55,734 bases of DNA, taken from Candidatus Sulfobium mesophilum (GTDB lineage Bacteria > Nitrospirota > Thermodesulfovibrionia > Thermodesulfovibrionales > UBA6898). Positions within the stretch are counted from its first letter, which is position 1; each line of letters starts with the position of its first letter. Of this stretch, positions 14,163 to 22,725 are shown one piece after another. The DNA is taken from the NCBI GenBank assembly GCA_900302705.1, contig OUUY01000108.1, forward strand, positions 1 through 55,734, given 5' to 3'. Below the pieces are notes generated by a model. It ran no database searches. It saw only the letters and a program-made list of their open reading frames with translations, and had not been told where the DNA came from. A program made the translations under genes and the position numbers.

Positions 14163-15971
14163 ATGTCTATTAAGAGTTTCCTTATCGGAAGTCCGATTGA
14201 AACGGTCAAGGAACAGCATGAACGGCTGAATAAGACCATGGGGCTGGCCGTCTTCTCATCCGACGCGCTTTCCTCCGTGGCCTACGGCCCGGAGGAAATA
14301 CTCCTCGCCCTTATGTTAGGAGGCACCGCCCTTCTCCATTTTTCCGTCCCGATCGCGATCGGAATAGTCGTTCTGATCGCAATCGTCGCAACATCATATT
14401 TTCAAACGGTCCATGCCTATCCTTCGGGTGGAGGAGCCTATATAGTGGCCAAAGAAAACCTGGGTACTTATCCGGGACTAGTCGCCGGCTCCGCACTTCT
14501 GATCGATTATGTCCTGACTGTGGCTGTCAGTATCTCCTCCGGAATCGCAGCCCTCACATCCGCATTCCCGGCAACGCGCCCATATACGGTCACTATGTGT
14601 CTTATCGCAATTGTACTGATCATGCTCATAAACCTCCGGGGGGTTAGAGAGGCAGGCACGATCTTCTCGATTCCTGTTTATATATTCATCGGCAGTATCC
14701 TCGTGCTGATAGCCGCTTCCTCCACGAAGTATCTTTCACTCCCGCGGCCTTACTTTGAGCATATGCACGGCACAGCCGGCAGTGTTTTTTCTCTCTTTAT
14801 AATCCTGCGGGCCTTTGCTTCCGGCTGCGCAACACTGACAGGGATAGAGGCGGTATCAAACGGTGTCAAGGCCTTCCGGCAGCCCGAGGCAAAAAATGCC
14901 GGCATCACACTAACCTGGATGGCAGTCATTCTGGGCATAATGACAATAGGCATAGCCTTCTTCGCGGACCACTATCACATTCTGCCAAATAACAATGAGA
15001 CCGTTCTTTCTCAGCTGGCCAAGACGGTCTTTTCGAAAGGGCCCATCTACTATACCATCCAGTTCTCGACCACCCTCATCCTCATACTCGCCGCTAACAC
15101 ATCATTTGCCGACTTCCCGCGACTCTCATCGATCATGTCTCTTGACCGCTTTCTTCCGCGGCAGTTGAGTAATAGGGGCGACAAACTCGTCTTCTCAAAC
15201 GGCATCCTCATACTGGGGGTTCTTTCCATCCTGCTGATCGTCATATTCCGGGGAGATACGCACTCACTCATCCCTCTTTATGCCGTCGGCGTCTTTACCG
15301 CCTTCACACTCTCCCAGGCAGGCATGGTAAAGCACTGGCTCGCCGGCAAAGAAGAAGGATGGCTCAAGGGCATTATTATAAATGGAATCGGTACGGCAAC
15401 GACGGCAGTAGTCCTGCTGATCATCGCAGTAGAAAAATTCACGCATGGCGCATGGATAGTGCTCATCGCGATACCTGGCCTCGTATATCTGACCACCCGG
15501 ATGCATGCCCACTACCTGGCGGTTGCCGAGCAGCTCACAGTATGCCTCACCAAAGATGACACATTTAAACACCATTCCGTCGTCATCCCGGTATCCGGCG
15601 TACAAATGGCCGTGCTCAATGCCATCAAGTACGGTAAGGCCTTATCGGACGATGTTGCCGCCGTATACATTTGTCTTGATCCAGTTGAGACAGAAAAAGT
15701 CAGAGCGAAATGGGACAAGCAATGTATGGGTATTCCTCTAGTCGTCCTCGAATCACCTTACCGCTCCATAATAGAACCCCTTGTCGATTACATCGAAGAA
15801 GTCCGTAGTGAATTCCCGGAAGGCGTGATTACGGTCGTGCTCCCTGAGTTCGTGCCCAGCAGATGGTGGCACCACCTCCTGCACAACCAGACTGCCCTAC
15901 TTATTAAAAGTATTCTCCTTTTCAAAAAAGGCGTGGTATCGACAAGCGTGCCTTTTCATCTGACTAAATAG
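14163..15971 (+). CDS. kimA: KimA-type high-affinity potassium importer (APC superfamily)
   Basis: 602 residues, close to B. subtilis KimA (about 607). The N terminus (FLIGSPIETVKEQHERL, then KTMGLAVFSSDALSSVAYGPEE) and the next helices (YPSGGGAYIVAKENLG) are diagnostic of the KimA/YdaO branch of APC transporters. About 12 membrane helices span 25-455. A cytoplasmic C-terminal domain of about 140 residues follows; in KimA this part binds c-di-AMP. The role is proton-coupled potassium uptake at the inner membrane. The leader carries a c-di-AMP riboswitch, so the same ligand may act on both RNA and protein. ATG start with GGAG 9 bases upstream. Confidence 0.9.
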   Translation: MSIKSFLIGSPIETVKEQHERLNKTMGLAVFSSDALSSVAYGPEEILLALMLGGTALLHFSVPIAIGIVVLIAIVATSYFQTVHAYPSGGGAYIVAKENLGTYPGLVAGSALLIDYVLTVAVSISSGIAALTSAFPATRPYTVTMCLIAIVLIMLINLRGVREAGTIFSIPVYIFIGSILVLIAASSTKYLSLPRPYFEHMHGTAGSVFSLFIILRAFASGCATLTGIEAVSNGVKAFRQPEAKNAGITLTWMAVILGIMTIGIAFFADHYHILPNNNETVLSQLAKTVFSKGPIYYTIQFSTTLILILAANTSFADFPRLSSIMSLDRFLPRQLSNRGDKLVFSNGILILGVLSILLIVIFRGDTHSLIPLYAVGVFTAFTLSQAGMVKHWLAGKEEGWLKGIIINGIGTATTAVVLLIIAVEKFTHGAWIVLIAIPGLVYLTTRMHAHYLAVAEQLTVCLTKDDTFKHHSVVIPVSGVQMAVLNAIKYGKALSDDVAAVYICLDPVETEKVRAKWDKQCMGIPLVVLESPYRSIIEPLVDYIEEVRSEFPEGVITVVLPEFVPSRWWHHLLHNQTALLIKSILLFKKGVVSTSVPFHLTK

Positions 15972-16002
15972 CTTTTGTCCGGAGTCATGACTGTCAGCAT
16001 CA

Positions 16003-16023
16003 GTCATTCTCTGACTTGATCGG
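16003..16023. repeat. Half copy of a dispersed palindromic repeat
   Basis: The minus strand reads CCGATCAAGTCAGAGAATGAC. This closely matches the right half of the palindromic repeat at 43486-43562 (CCGATCAAGTCGGAGTATGAC). It lies in the 186-bp gap after the KimA gene. Confidence 0.45.
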
Positions 16024-16157
16024 CCATGGCTCGTAGAGGCAATCCAGCCGGAGTCCTTCGACAGGATGCGGATGAAAACCATGGGATTACAAATATCTAT
16101 GTAGAGTCTGGCCTGAATTTATTATTTATGATACTAGCAGTTATAATTATTTGCCCA

Positions 16158-16997
16158 ATGAATGCTCTCAAGAAGACCCTAGACCGTTTTTACCGTGAAT
16201 ATGATTTTCAGGGCAGGATTTCATATGATCCGATAAAGTTCCCCCACCGTTACAATTCCTTCAGTGACGTTGAGGTCTCGGCCTTTATTGCATCTTGCCT
16301 TGCCTATGGAAAGGTCGGCTTATTTTCAGCTGTAGTTGAGAAGATACTGAGCGTAATGGGTGAAAGCCCTTATGAGTTTCTCCTGGGTTTTGATTTAAAG
16401 AGGGATCGGCCAATACTGAGGGGAATAAAATACAGGTTCAATGAAAATGACGACATCATCTGTCTGCTGTTTCTTTTGCGCCGCATATTGGAAAAATATT
16501 CTTCTTTGGAAAACGCCTTCAGGACTTTTTACAACCCTGATGATCCTGACATAGGAAATGCCCTTGCCGGACTTATCGGCTTATTCCTGAGTATTAATAC
16601 CACTGAGGTATACCGTAAAGACCTAAGACCACCTGGACTTCTGCAATTCCTTCCTTCCCCGCTGAAAGGAAGCGCCTGTAAGAGAGCGAATCTATTCCTG
16701 AGATGGATGGTCAGAGACAGGGATATCGACTTTGGCATATGGAAGGGGATACCGAAGAGCAAACTGGTTATTCCGCTTGATACACACATCGCACGGATAT
16801 CGCGATGTCTTGGTTTTACAGGGAGAAAGAGCCAGGACTGGAAGATGGCGGTTGAGGTGACAAGCGCATTGAGGAAACTAGACCCGGAGGACCCCCTCAA
16901 ATATGACTTCGCCCTTTGCCACCACGGGATTTCAGGTATGTGTCGTGGAAGAAAGGAGACAGAAACCTGTAGAGGATGCGCGCTGAGGCTGAAATGA
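16158..16997 (+). CDS. TIGR02757 (DUF2400) family protein
   Basis: 279 residues from the ATG that begins MNALKKTLDRFYREYDF. Upstream in-frame codons exist, but they encode a hydrophobic stretch that is not family-like. Family features seen: DPIKFPHRY, VSAFIASCLAYGKV, LDTHIARISRCLGFTG, then a C-terminal Cys cluster (CHHGISGMC..TCRGC). The layout recalls HhH-GPD base-excision enzymes of the endonuclease III type, and the C-terminal cysteines could hold an iron-sulfur cluster. No function is established for the family as far as I know. No good ribosome binding site is visible, so the start is uncertain. It converges on murA, 25 bp away. Confidence 0.82.
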   Translation: MNALKKTLDRFYREYDFQGRISYDPIKFPHRYNSFSDVEVSAFIASCLAYGKVGLFSAVVEKILSVMGESPYEFLLGFDLKRDRPILRGIKYRFNENDDIICLLFLLRRILEKYSSLENAFRTFYNPDDPDIGNALAGLIGLFLSINTTEVYRKDLRPPGLLQFLPSPLKGSACKRANLFLRWMVRDRDIDFGIWKGIPKSKLVIPLDTHIARISRCLGFTGRKSQDWKMAVEVTSALRKLDPEDPLKYDFALCHHGISGMCRGRKETETCRGCALRLK

Positions 16998-17022
16998 AAA
17001 AATAAACCTGCTGTCAGGCCCC

Positions 17023-18276
17023 CTACTCTTTACCCCTCCGGACATCGGCCCCGAGTTTCCGGAGTTTTTCCTCAATCCTTTCATAGCCGCGGTCGAGGTG
17101 GTAAATCCGATGGATCGTCGATTCGCCTTCGGCAGCAAGAGCCGCTACGATGAGTGAGGCGGACGCCCTCAGGTCAGTAGCCATGAGAGGCGCTCCCTTG
17201 AGTTTCCGAACACCGCGGACCGTCGCCATTCCCCCTTCGATGATGATATCCGCCCCCATCCTCCTGAGTTCCGCTACATGCATGAACCTGTTTTCAAATA
17301 TGCTCTCAGAGATAACACTTGTGCCTTCGGCCACACACATCATCGCCATCAACTGGGCCTGCATGTCTGTGGGAAACCCGGGATACGGCATTGTTTTGGC
17401 ATTAACCGATGCAGGCCTCTTAGGCCCGGTCACCTTGACACCGGTCTTAAGAGGTCTTATTTTCATGCCGGTGTCCTTCAGCTTATTGATTACGGAATCG
17501 AGGTGCTGCAGGTTGCACCTTTTGATTGTAACCTCGCCGCCGGTTATCCCTGCGGCAGCCATAAAAGTGCCGGTCTCTATCCTGTCGGGGATGACTTCAT
17601 GTCTGAGGGGTCGCAGCCTCGAAACCCCATCTATCTCTATGACGCTCTCACCCGCGCCGATGATCCTCGCGCCCATTGATTTCAGCGCGTCGGCAAGATC
17701 AACCACCTCAGGTTCACGAGCCGCATTCTCGATCACTGTCTTTCCTTCTGCAAGGGCCGCTGCCATCATGATGTTTTCTGTGCCGGTCACGGTGGGAATA
17801 TCGAAATTAATCTGCGCGCCCCTTAGTTTCTTTGCCTTCACGAAAATGTAGCCGGATTCGAGAGTTATTGAGGCCCCCATCTTTTCGAACCCCATCAAGT
17901 GGAGATTTATCGGGCGTGCTCCGATAGCGCACCCTCCGGGGAGTGAGACCTTCGCCTTTCCGAGCCGCGCAAGAAGCGGCCCCAACACAAGGACCGATGC
18001 CCGCATCGTGCTGACAAGCTCATAAGGCGCCGCATAATTCTTCACTTTGCTGCAGTCAAGGAGGGCAGTATTGCTTTCCAGATGAAAACCTGCTCCGAGG
18101 TTGGCCAGCAGCCTCCCCATCGTCGATATGTCCCTCAAATGCGGCACATTGCCGATCCGGTGCTCCCCGGGCGCAAGGAGAGCAGCCGCCATGATCGGGA
18201 GGGCGGCATTTTTTGCTCCGCCTATCTCGACTGTTCCTTTCAGACGCTTGCCGCCCTTAATTACAAGTGTATCCAA
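17023..18276 (-). CDS. murA: UDP-N-acetylglucosamine 1-carboxyvinyltransferase
   Basis: 417 residues, full length for MurA. It transfers enolpyruvate from PEP to UDP-GlcNAc, the first committed step of peptidoglycan synthesis in the cytoplasm. It shows IGGAKNAALPIMAA near the N terminus, the active-site loop GGCAIGARP with catalytic Cys116 (the fosfomycin target; Cys rather than resistant Asp), and GFPTDMQAQ near the C terminus. The start is TTG (TTGGATACACTT) preceded by GGGAAG. A 196-bp gap separates it from the divergent gene at 18473. Confidence 0.97.
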   Translation of the reverse strand: MDTLVIKGGKRLKGTVEIGGAKNAALPIMAAALLAPGEHRIGNVPHLRDISTMGRLLANLGAGFHLESNTALLDCSKVKNYAAPYELVSTMRASVLVLGPLLARLGKAKVSLPGGCAIGARPINLHLMGFEKMGASITLESGYIFVKAKKLRGAQINFDIPTVTGTENIMMAAALAEGKTVIENAAREPEVVDLADALKSMGARIIGAGESVIEIDGVSRLRPLRHEVIPDRIETGTFMAAAGITGGEVTIKRCNLQHLDSVINKLKDTGMKIRPLKTGVKVTGPKRPASVNAKTMPYPGFPTDMQAQLMAMMCVAEGTSVISESIFENRFMHVAELRRMGADIIIEGGMATVRGVRKLKGAPLMATDLRASASLIVAALAAEGESTIHRIYHLDRGYERIEEKLRKLGADVRRGKE

Positions 18277-18472
18277 TTGATCTTCCCGGCAGTTTTTTCT
18301 ACTATTTTAGCCCAAACATAAGTTTTAATACACCGCGGCATTACTCAGCCACAGGCACAGACTAATCAATAGCTCATCATCAATACCCTATGTCAATATC
18401 CAGTGGCGAGCCCGCTTATAAGGTATTGCAATTAATTATTAGTCAGCAATGTGAGACCAAAAGGGAGAACAT

Positions 18473-19000
18473 GTGATGATTTTATTTATCATCGGCCTCT
18501 CCGTCCTGATTCAGACGGCTACCATCGTTTTAGCCCTGAGACTCATAAAAATAACCGGCGGCCGCCTTTCGTGGATATTGATCTCGGCCTCGATCATAGG
18601 CATGGAAGCTCGTCGCTGCATCACTCTTTTTCAGGCAATATCAGGCGAGACCACGAGCTACAGCCTCGCATTCGAGCTGGTCGGGCTGACAACGTCGGCA
18701 TTGATGCTGGTTGGCATTGCGGGAATCTCTCCCCTCGTCATCGTTGTCAAAGATGCCGAGGAAAAACAGAAGAATCTCGTTGCACGCCTTCAGGATGCGC
18801 TCGCCAAGATAAGTACATTAAGCGGCATTCTGCCTATATGCGCCTCATGCAAAAAAATCCGCGACGACAGGGGCTACTGGAACCAGGTCGAGGCATACAT
18901 CAGGGACCATTCCGAGGCGGAGTTCAGTCATAGTATCTGCCCGGACTGCGCAAAGAAGCTTTATCCGGATTATTTCAGGAAAGACCGGCCCTCCCGGTAA
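18473..19000 (+). CDS. Membrane protein with C-terminal Cys4 module
   Basis: 175 residues. The N-terminal half has about three membrane helices (3-22, 30-45, 60-90). A short coiled-coil (KDAEEKQKNLVARLQDAL) follows. The C-terminal module ILPICASCKKIRDD..GYWNQVEAYI..HSICPDCAKKLYP has four cysteines that could bind zinc. I recognise this module as the C-terminal tail of many response regulators and PAS proteins in Nitrospirota and Deltaproteobacteria; here it is joined to a membrane anchor without a receiver domain. Starts GTG (18473) and ATG (18476) are both within reach of GGGAG. Function unknown; probably signalling. Confidence 0.8.
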   Translation: MMILFIIGLSVLIQTATIVLALRLIKITGGRLSWILISASIIGMEARRCITLFQAISGETTSYSLAFELVGLTTSALMLVGIAGISPLVIVVKDAEEKQKNLVARLQDALAKISTLSGILPICASCKKIRDDRGYWNQVEAYIRDHSEAEFSHSICPDCAKKLYPDYFRKDRPSR

Positions 19001-19053
19001 ACTATCCAACTTATGCGTCGATATTCTCATCCGGTATATGCTATATTCAAGAC

Positions 19054-19212
19054 ATGCGGGAATTCATTATTTATCAGAGCAACGACGATCAGTGGATAGC
19101 GGAAGCCAAAGAAATCCCGGGTCTCAGAGTAGCCGGCAAAACACGGGAAGAGGCGCTCGCAAAAATCAAATCTGCCCTTCTCATCTACAACCCCTGCAGG
19201 TGCGAAGAGTAA
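19054..19212 (+). CDS. HicB-like small protein, orphan
   Basis: 52 residues (MREFIIYQSNDDQWIAEAKE..). The pattern of a short beta hairpin, W-I-A-E-A-x-x-I-P-G, a G-x-T-R-E-E-A turn and a helix (LAKIKSALLIY) is the HicB/UPF0150 fold. It lacks the DNA-binding tail of true HicB antitoxins, and no HicA toxin gene adjoins it. It ends 18 bp before the convergent flavin oxidoreductase gene. It could be a solitary regulator or a relic of a toxin-antitoxin pair. Confidence 0.75.
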   Translation: MREFIIYQSNDDQWIAEAKEIPGLRVAGKTREEALAKIKSALLIYNPCRCEE

Positions 19213-19230
19213 TAAGGGGCCGCGCCGCAT

Positions 19231-20370
19231 CTATTTATTTTTCAGTCTTGGTGTTTTTTTTCGCTTTTGCTCTTCCCTTTTTTCAACCACGCAATAGATA
19301 CCGCCTTCCTTGAGTCCCGGCTTAAAACAGCCATTGCATGAGATGCAGCGTGCAGGAGAAGTGTCGCCTCCTTTCCAACGCCTGAGCAACTGCGGCTCCC
19401 TGATAAAGGGGCGGGCCATTGAAATGTAGTCGATTCCATCTTCTCTAATGGCTTTATTGATCACTTCAAGCGATCTGAAACCGCCTACAACCATTACAGG
19501 ACATCGTACCGCTTCCTTGATCTCTCTGGCGAGCGCCAGGTTATAAGCCTCCCGCTCAGGGGCATCTATCTTGATCCTCACAGGGGTCTCTTCGCCGGAG
19601 GCAGAGGTACCTCCGCTCACCTCTATGGCATCAATCTTTTCCTGATCCAGCAGACGGGACGCATAAACCGCATCTTCCAGCAAAACGCCTCCTTCAAGAT
19701 TGTCGGAGCCGTTTAGTTTCACAAGGACCGGAAAATCGGCTCCCACCTCTGAACGAACACGGCTGTAAACCTCCAAAAGAAAGCGGCATCGGTTCTGAAG
19801 AGAGCCGCCGTAACCGTCGGTCCTGCGGTTTGTCAGCGGAGAGAGAAACTGGTTTATGAGATAGCCGTGAGCTGCATGCAACTGGACAGCGTCAAACCCG
19901 TATGCCTTTGCCCGCCTGGCTCCCTCACCGAAGGCTGCTACAATTTCATCGATATCCTCTTTGCTCATCGCTTCGGGTTCCTCGGGAAATTGCTCGACCT
20001 TTACAGAGGAAGGAGCAAGAGGACGTCTACCCGCTGTCTTTGTGGTTGTCTGACCCCCTGCATGGACCAGCTGCACGCATATCCTGCCGCCCTCATTGTG
20101 TACAGTGCGGGTCAGAGTCTGTATCTCAACAGCAAAATCATCAGAATGGATTCCCATCTTCCCGGGCAGTTGCTTGCCGTCAGGCCTGACAAACGCATAG
20201 CCGGTTATAATCAGGCCAACGCCGCCGAAAGCCAGATCGCGGTAACAGGAAGCAAGCCTTGACGTAGGACGCCCGTCCTTTTCGCACATACCCTCCCAGG
20301 TCGCGGACCTCACAAACCTGTTTCCCAGTGTCATGCCATTGATTATCGTTTCCTCAAATAGGTTTTTCAT
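19231..20370 (-). CDS. NADH:flavin oxidoreductase (old yellow enzyme family)
   Basis: 379 residues forming an FMN-binding TIM barrel. Motifs: GNRFVRSATWEGMC near the N terminus, HAGGQTTT, HAAHGYLINQFLSP with the substrate-binding His pair, NRRTDGYGGS, VGGFRS and MARPFIREP at the phosphate end. A Cys-rich tail (CISCNGCFKPG...YC) resembles the iron-sulfur binding segment of the larger 2,4-dienoyl-CoA reductase group, but the second FAD/NAD domain of that group is absent. Probable role: NAD(P)H-dependent reduction of an activated alkene. ATG start with AAAGGGG. It lies directly downstream of prmC (25-bp gap) on the same strand. Confidence 0.9.
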   Translation of the reverse strand: MKNLFEETIINGMTLGNRFVRSATWEGMCEKDGRPTSRLASCYRDLAFGGVGLIITGYAFVRPDGKQLPGKMGIHSDDFAVEIQTLTRTVHNEGGRICVQLVHAGGQTTTKTAGRRPLAPSSVKVEQFPEEPEAMSKEDIDEIVAAFGEGARRAKAYGFDAVQLHAAHGYLINQFLSPLTNRRTDGYGGSLQNRCRFLLEVYSRVRSEVGADFPVLVKLNGSDNLEGGVLLEDAVYASRLLDQEKIDAIEVSGGTSASGEETPVRIKIDAPEREAYNLALAREIKEAVRCPVMVVGGFRSLEVINKAIREDGIDYISMARPFIREPQLLRRWKGGDTSPARCISCNGCFKPGLKEGGIYCVVEKREEQKRKKTPRLKNK

Positions 20371-20395
20371 ATATCAACCCCTTTAAGATTATTTC

Positions 20396-21271
20396 TTATT
20401 TTATTGTAGCAGTATCCTGTGACCGGAGCTCCGCTTTTAATATCCTTTCGATTCCGGCATAATCCTTTCGAACCTCTATAGTTCCAAAGCCCTGTCTCAT
20501 TGCGAGCATTTTTACATCCTCTGCCTGGCCGAAGCCCAGTTCAACTAGAATCCTTCCGCCCCGGCAAAGGTACTTCGGAGCATCTGTGAATATGCTCCTG
20601 TAAAAATCAAGCCCATCTCCTCCCCCATCGAGCGCCTCCAGAGGCTCCCATTCTTTTATCTCACGCTGAAGGCCGTCTATGTCTCCTCTCTTAACATAGG
20701 GAGGATTGGAAACTATCAAATCAAAGCAGAGACTGCGCTTAAGAGGCAGGTATAGCGAGCCTTGCAGAAAGGTGACATTCTCCACCGCGCTTCCAGCAGC
20801 ATTTTTTTTTGCATAGCGGATGGCCGTCTTGGAGACATCCGTACCGTAAACCCGGGAATCCGGGAAAGCCTTCGCGAGTGCTATCGCGATACAACCACTG
20901 CCGGTACAAAGATCGAGGATTTGCAGGGGCAGGGTTACTCTGCCTCTACTTACCGCCTTTATCGCATCTTCAGCCAGCAATTCAGTTTCAGGCCTGGGGA
21001 TAAGGACGCCCTTTCCAATATGTATCTTCAGTCCGAAAAATTCCACCTGCCCCACAATATACTGTACAGGCTCCCCTTTTGCCCTTCGTCTCACAAGCCG
21101 CCGAATCTTTGCCTGTAAACCCTTGGATATTTCCGGGTTATCCATATAAGAAGAAAGCCTGTCCGCCCCTGATGCGTGAAGGACCAGCATCTCTGAGTCG
21201 GCAAAGGCGTCATCAACGCCTGCCTTCTCAAGAAATTCCGTCGATGATTTTAATGCATCAAGCAATCGCAT
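20396..21271 (-). CDS. prmC: Peptide chain release factor glutamine methyltransferase
   Basis: 291 residues. The N-terminal helical domain carries the RF-binding region. The SAM domain shows PRPETELL, DLCTGSGCIAIALA (motif I) and NPPY (motif IV), which places the glutamine of the release factor GGQ loop in the active site. It methylates the RF1 encoded just upstream. The two genes are usually adjacent, but here a 392-bp spacer separates them. This spacer holds a MITE-like repeat and a rod-shaped palindrome. No strong Shine-Dalgarno is seen before the ATG. Confidence 0.95.
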   Translation of the reverse strand: MRLLDALKSSTEFLEKAGVDDAFADSEMLVLHASGADRLSSYMDNPEISKGLQAKIRRLVRRRAKGEPVQYIVGQVEFFGLKIHIGKGVLIPRPETELLAEDAIKAVSRGRVTLPLQILDLCTGSGCIAIALAKAFPDSRVYGTDVSKTAIRYAKKNAAGSAVENVTFLQGSLYLPLKRSLCFDLIVSNPPYVKRGDIDGLQREIKEWEPLEALDGGGDGLDFYRSIFTDAPKYLCRGGRILVELGFGQAEDVKMLAMRQGFGTIEVRKDYAGIERILKAELRSQDTATIK

Positions 21272-21314
21272 CGTGGCAACAACACCTTACCGTGTTACCC
21301 TCATAAACGCAAGC

Positions 21315-21479
21315 ATTGCCGGGAGATGTTCCAAAAAACTTTATAATGCCGCAATTTGGGCAATTATGTAATCGACCCTTTTTTCTTGTTAGTAAAAATA
21401 TGCATATATAATTATCAAATATTTTACAAAGGTGGCGCAGATAAAGTTTTTTTCCGCATATCCCTGCAATTTTTGAGGC
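21315..21479 (+). mobile_element. MITE-like element, copy 1
   Basis: About 160 bp with imperfect terminal inverted repeats of about 27 bp: left ATTGCCGGGAGATG then AAAAAACTTTAT; right, read on the other strand, ATTGCAGGGATATG then AAAAAACTTTAT. The whole element matches, in inverted orientation, the segment at 25087-25239. The best block is 53 nt (TTACAAAGGTGGCGCAGATA onward, 21424-21476) with about 85-90 percent identity. It encodes nothing and lies between prfA and prmC. Confidence 0.72.
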
Positions 21480-21502
21480 AATTATGATGGCACTGTGCGA
21501 AG

Positions 21503-21640
21503 GGAGGCCGTGAAATATTTTTTGTGCGACACCTTAGAAAAAAACCGCTGAGGAACAGTCCAAACGAGACGTGGGGCCAAGAAGAAGAACGCATACTATC
21601 CTAAAAATCTGTCGATCACAAAAAATGCAGAACGGCCTCC
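21503..21640. repeat. Rod-shaped imperfect palindrome, possible structured RNA
   Basis: Nested perfect pairings close a 138-nt structure: GGAGGCCGT (21503) with ACGGCCTCC (21632), then ATTTTTTGTG (21517) with CACAAAAAAT (21617), then CGACA (21527) with TGTCG (21610). Only a 5x5 internal loop and a 2-base bulge interrupt 24 base pairs. The inner 78 nt are not strongly palindromic. It fits a rod-like small RNA or a mobile element better than a terminator, because no T-run follows. Confidence 0.6.
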
Positions 21641-21663
21641 TGTTCCTGCTCGAAGCCTTTCGA

Positions 21664-22725
21664 TTATAATTCCTTGAGACGTTCGGTATTGTAATACGTG
21701 ATGAGGCTGTCTATAACCTCGTCCAGGTCCCCTTCGAGCGTCTGTTCCAGCTTGTGCAGAGTCAACCCGATCCGGTGGTCCGTCACCCTGTTTTGCGGAT
21801 AATTATATGTCCTTATACGCTCTGACCTGTCACCTGATCCCACCTGCGACTTCCTCTGCTGAGCCCTCTCTTTTTCCTGCCTTTCCATCTCTATCTCATA
21901 CAGCCTCGACCGAAGGACCTTCATCGCCTTGTCCTTGTTCTTGATCTGGGAACGCTCGTCCTGACACTGTACTATAAGCCCCGTCGGCACGTGCACAATC
22001 CTGACAGCGGAATATGTCGTATTGACCCCCTGCCCGCCGGGACCCGATGCGCAGAAGGTGTCTATCCTGAGGTCTTTTTCCTCGACCTTTATATCTACGT
22101 CCTCAGCCTCTGGCAGCACTGCGACAGTGGCAGCGGAGGTGTGTATCCTCCCGGAAGCCTCTGTGGCCGGAACCCGCTGGACCCTGTGGGTGCCGCTTTC
22201 ATACTTCAATCTGCTATATGCCCCCTTGCCCTGTATGGAAGCGACCACCTCCTTGATTCCACCAAGACCGGTGGCGTTCATGTTAATGATCTCAATCTTC
22301 CATCTCCTGGATTCCGCATATTTTGAATACATCCTGAACAGGCTTGCCGCAAAAAGGGCCGCCTCCTCGCCGCCTGTGCCTGCCCTGATTTCAAGTATTA
22401 CGTTTTTTTGATCTCTGGGGTCGACGGGAAGAAGCATGATCTTCAGCTCTTCTTCGATGAGGGGCTTCCTCTTTTTCAGTTCATCAAGTTCGGCCTGAGC
22501 CAGCTCTTTCATATCACCGTCACCGCTTTTCAGCAGTTCTTCTGCATCCGCCATATCGGAAAGGAGTTTCTTATAATCCCTTATCCTCTCCACAATCGTA
22601 TTGAGGTCGGCATGCTCCTTGGAGTATTTCTGAAAATCAGACTGCGCAGAGATGACCTTCGGATCGCTCAGCAGAGTCGTAAGGTCATCGTATTTTTTTT
22701 CTATCTCTACGAGCTTATCAAGCAT
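21664..22725 (-). CDS. prfA: Peptide chain release factor 1
   Basis: 353 residues, full length. It recognises UAA/UAG and triggers peptide release on the ribosome. The [15 protein letters not shown] loop holds the catalytic GGQ. The decoding tripeptide is PAT in [14 protein letters not shown], typical of RF1 and not the SPF of RF2. [11 protein letters not shown] is also present. The ATG lies 8 bp inside the end of the DUF1385 gene and uses GGAGGAAGG as ribosome binding site, so the two are translationally coupled. Confidence 0.97.
   Translation of the reverse strand: MLDKLVEIEKKYDDLTTLLSDPKVISAQSDFQKYSKEHADLNTIVERIRDYKKLLSDMADAEELLKSGDGDMKELAQAELDELKKRKPLIEEELKIMLLPVDPRDQKNVILEIRAGTGGEEAALFAASLFRMYSKYAESRRWKIEIINMNATGLGGIKEVVASIQGKGAYSRLKYESGTHRVQRVPATEASGRIHTSAATVAVLPEAEDVDIKVEEKDLRIDTFCASGPGGQGVNTTYSAVRIVHVPTGLIVQCQDERSQIKNKDKAMKVLRSRLYEIEMERQEKERAQQRKSQVGSGDRSERIRTYNYPQNRVTDHRIGLTLHKLEQTLEGDLDEVIDSLITYYNTERLKEL

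Noticed and set aside
16026-16157. N-terminal extension of the TIGR02757 protein
   Set aside because: The extra 44 residues do not look like the family, and the repeat at 16003-16023 abuts them; the internal ATG fits better.
21272-21663. RNase P RNA or tmRNA in the prfA-prmC gap
   Set aside because: GAGGAACAGTCC looks a little like the RNase P start, but the other conserved regions are missing and the length is too short.
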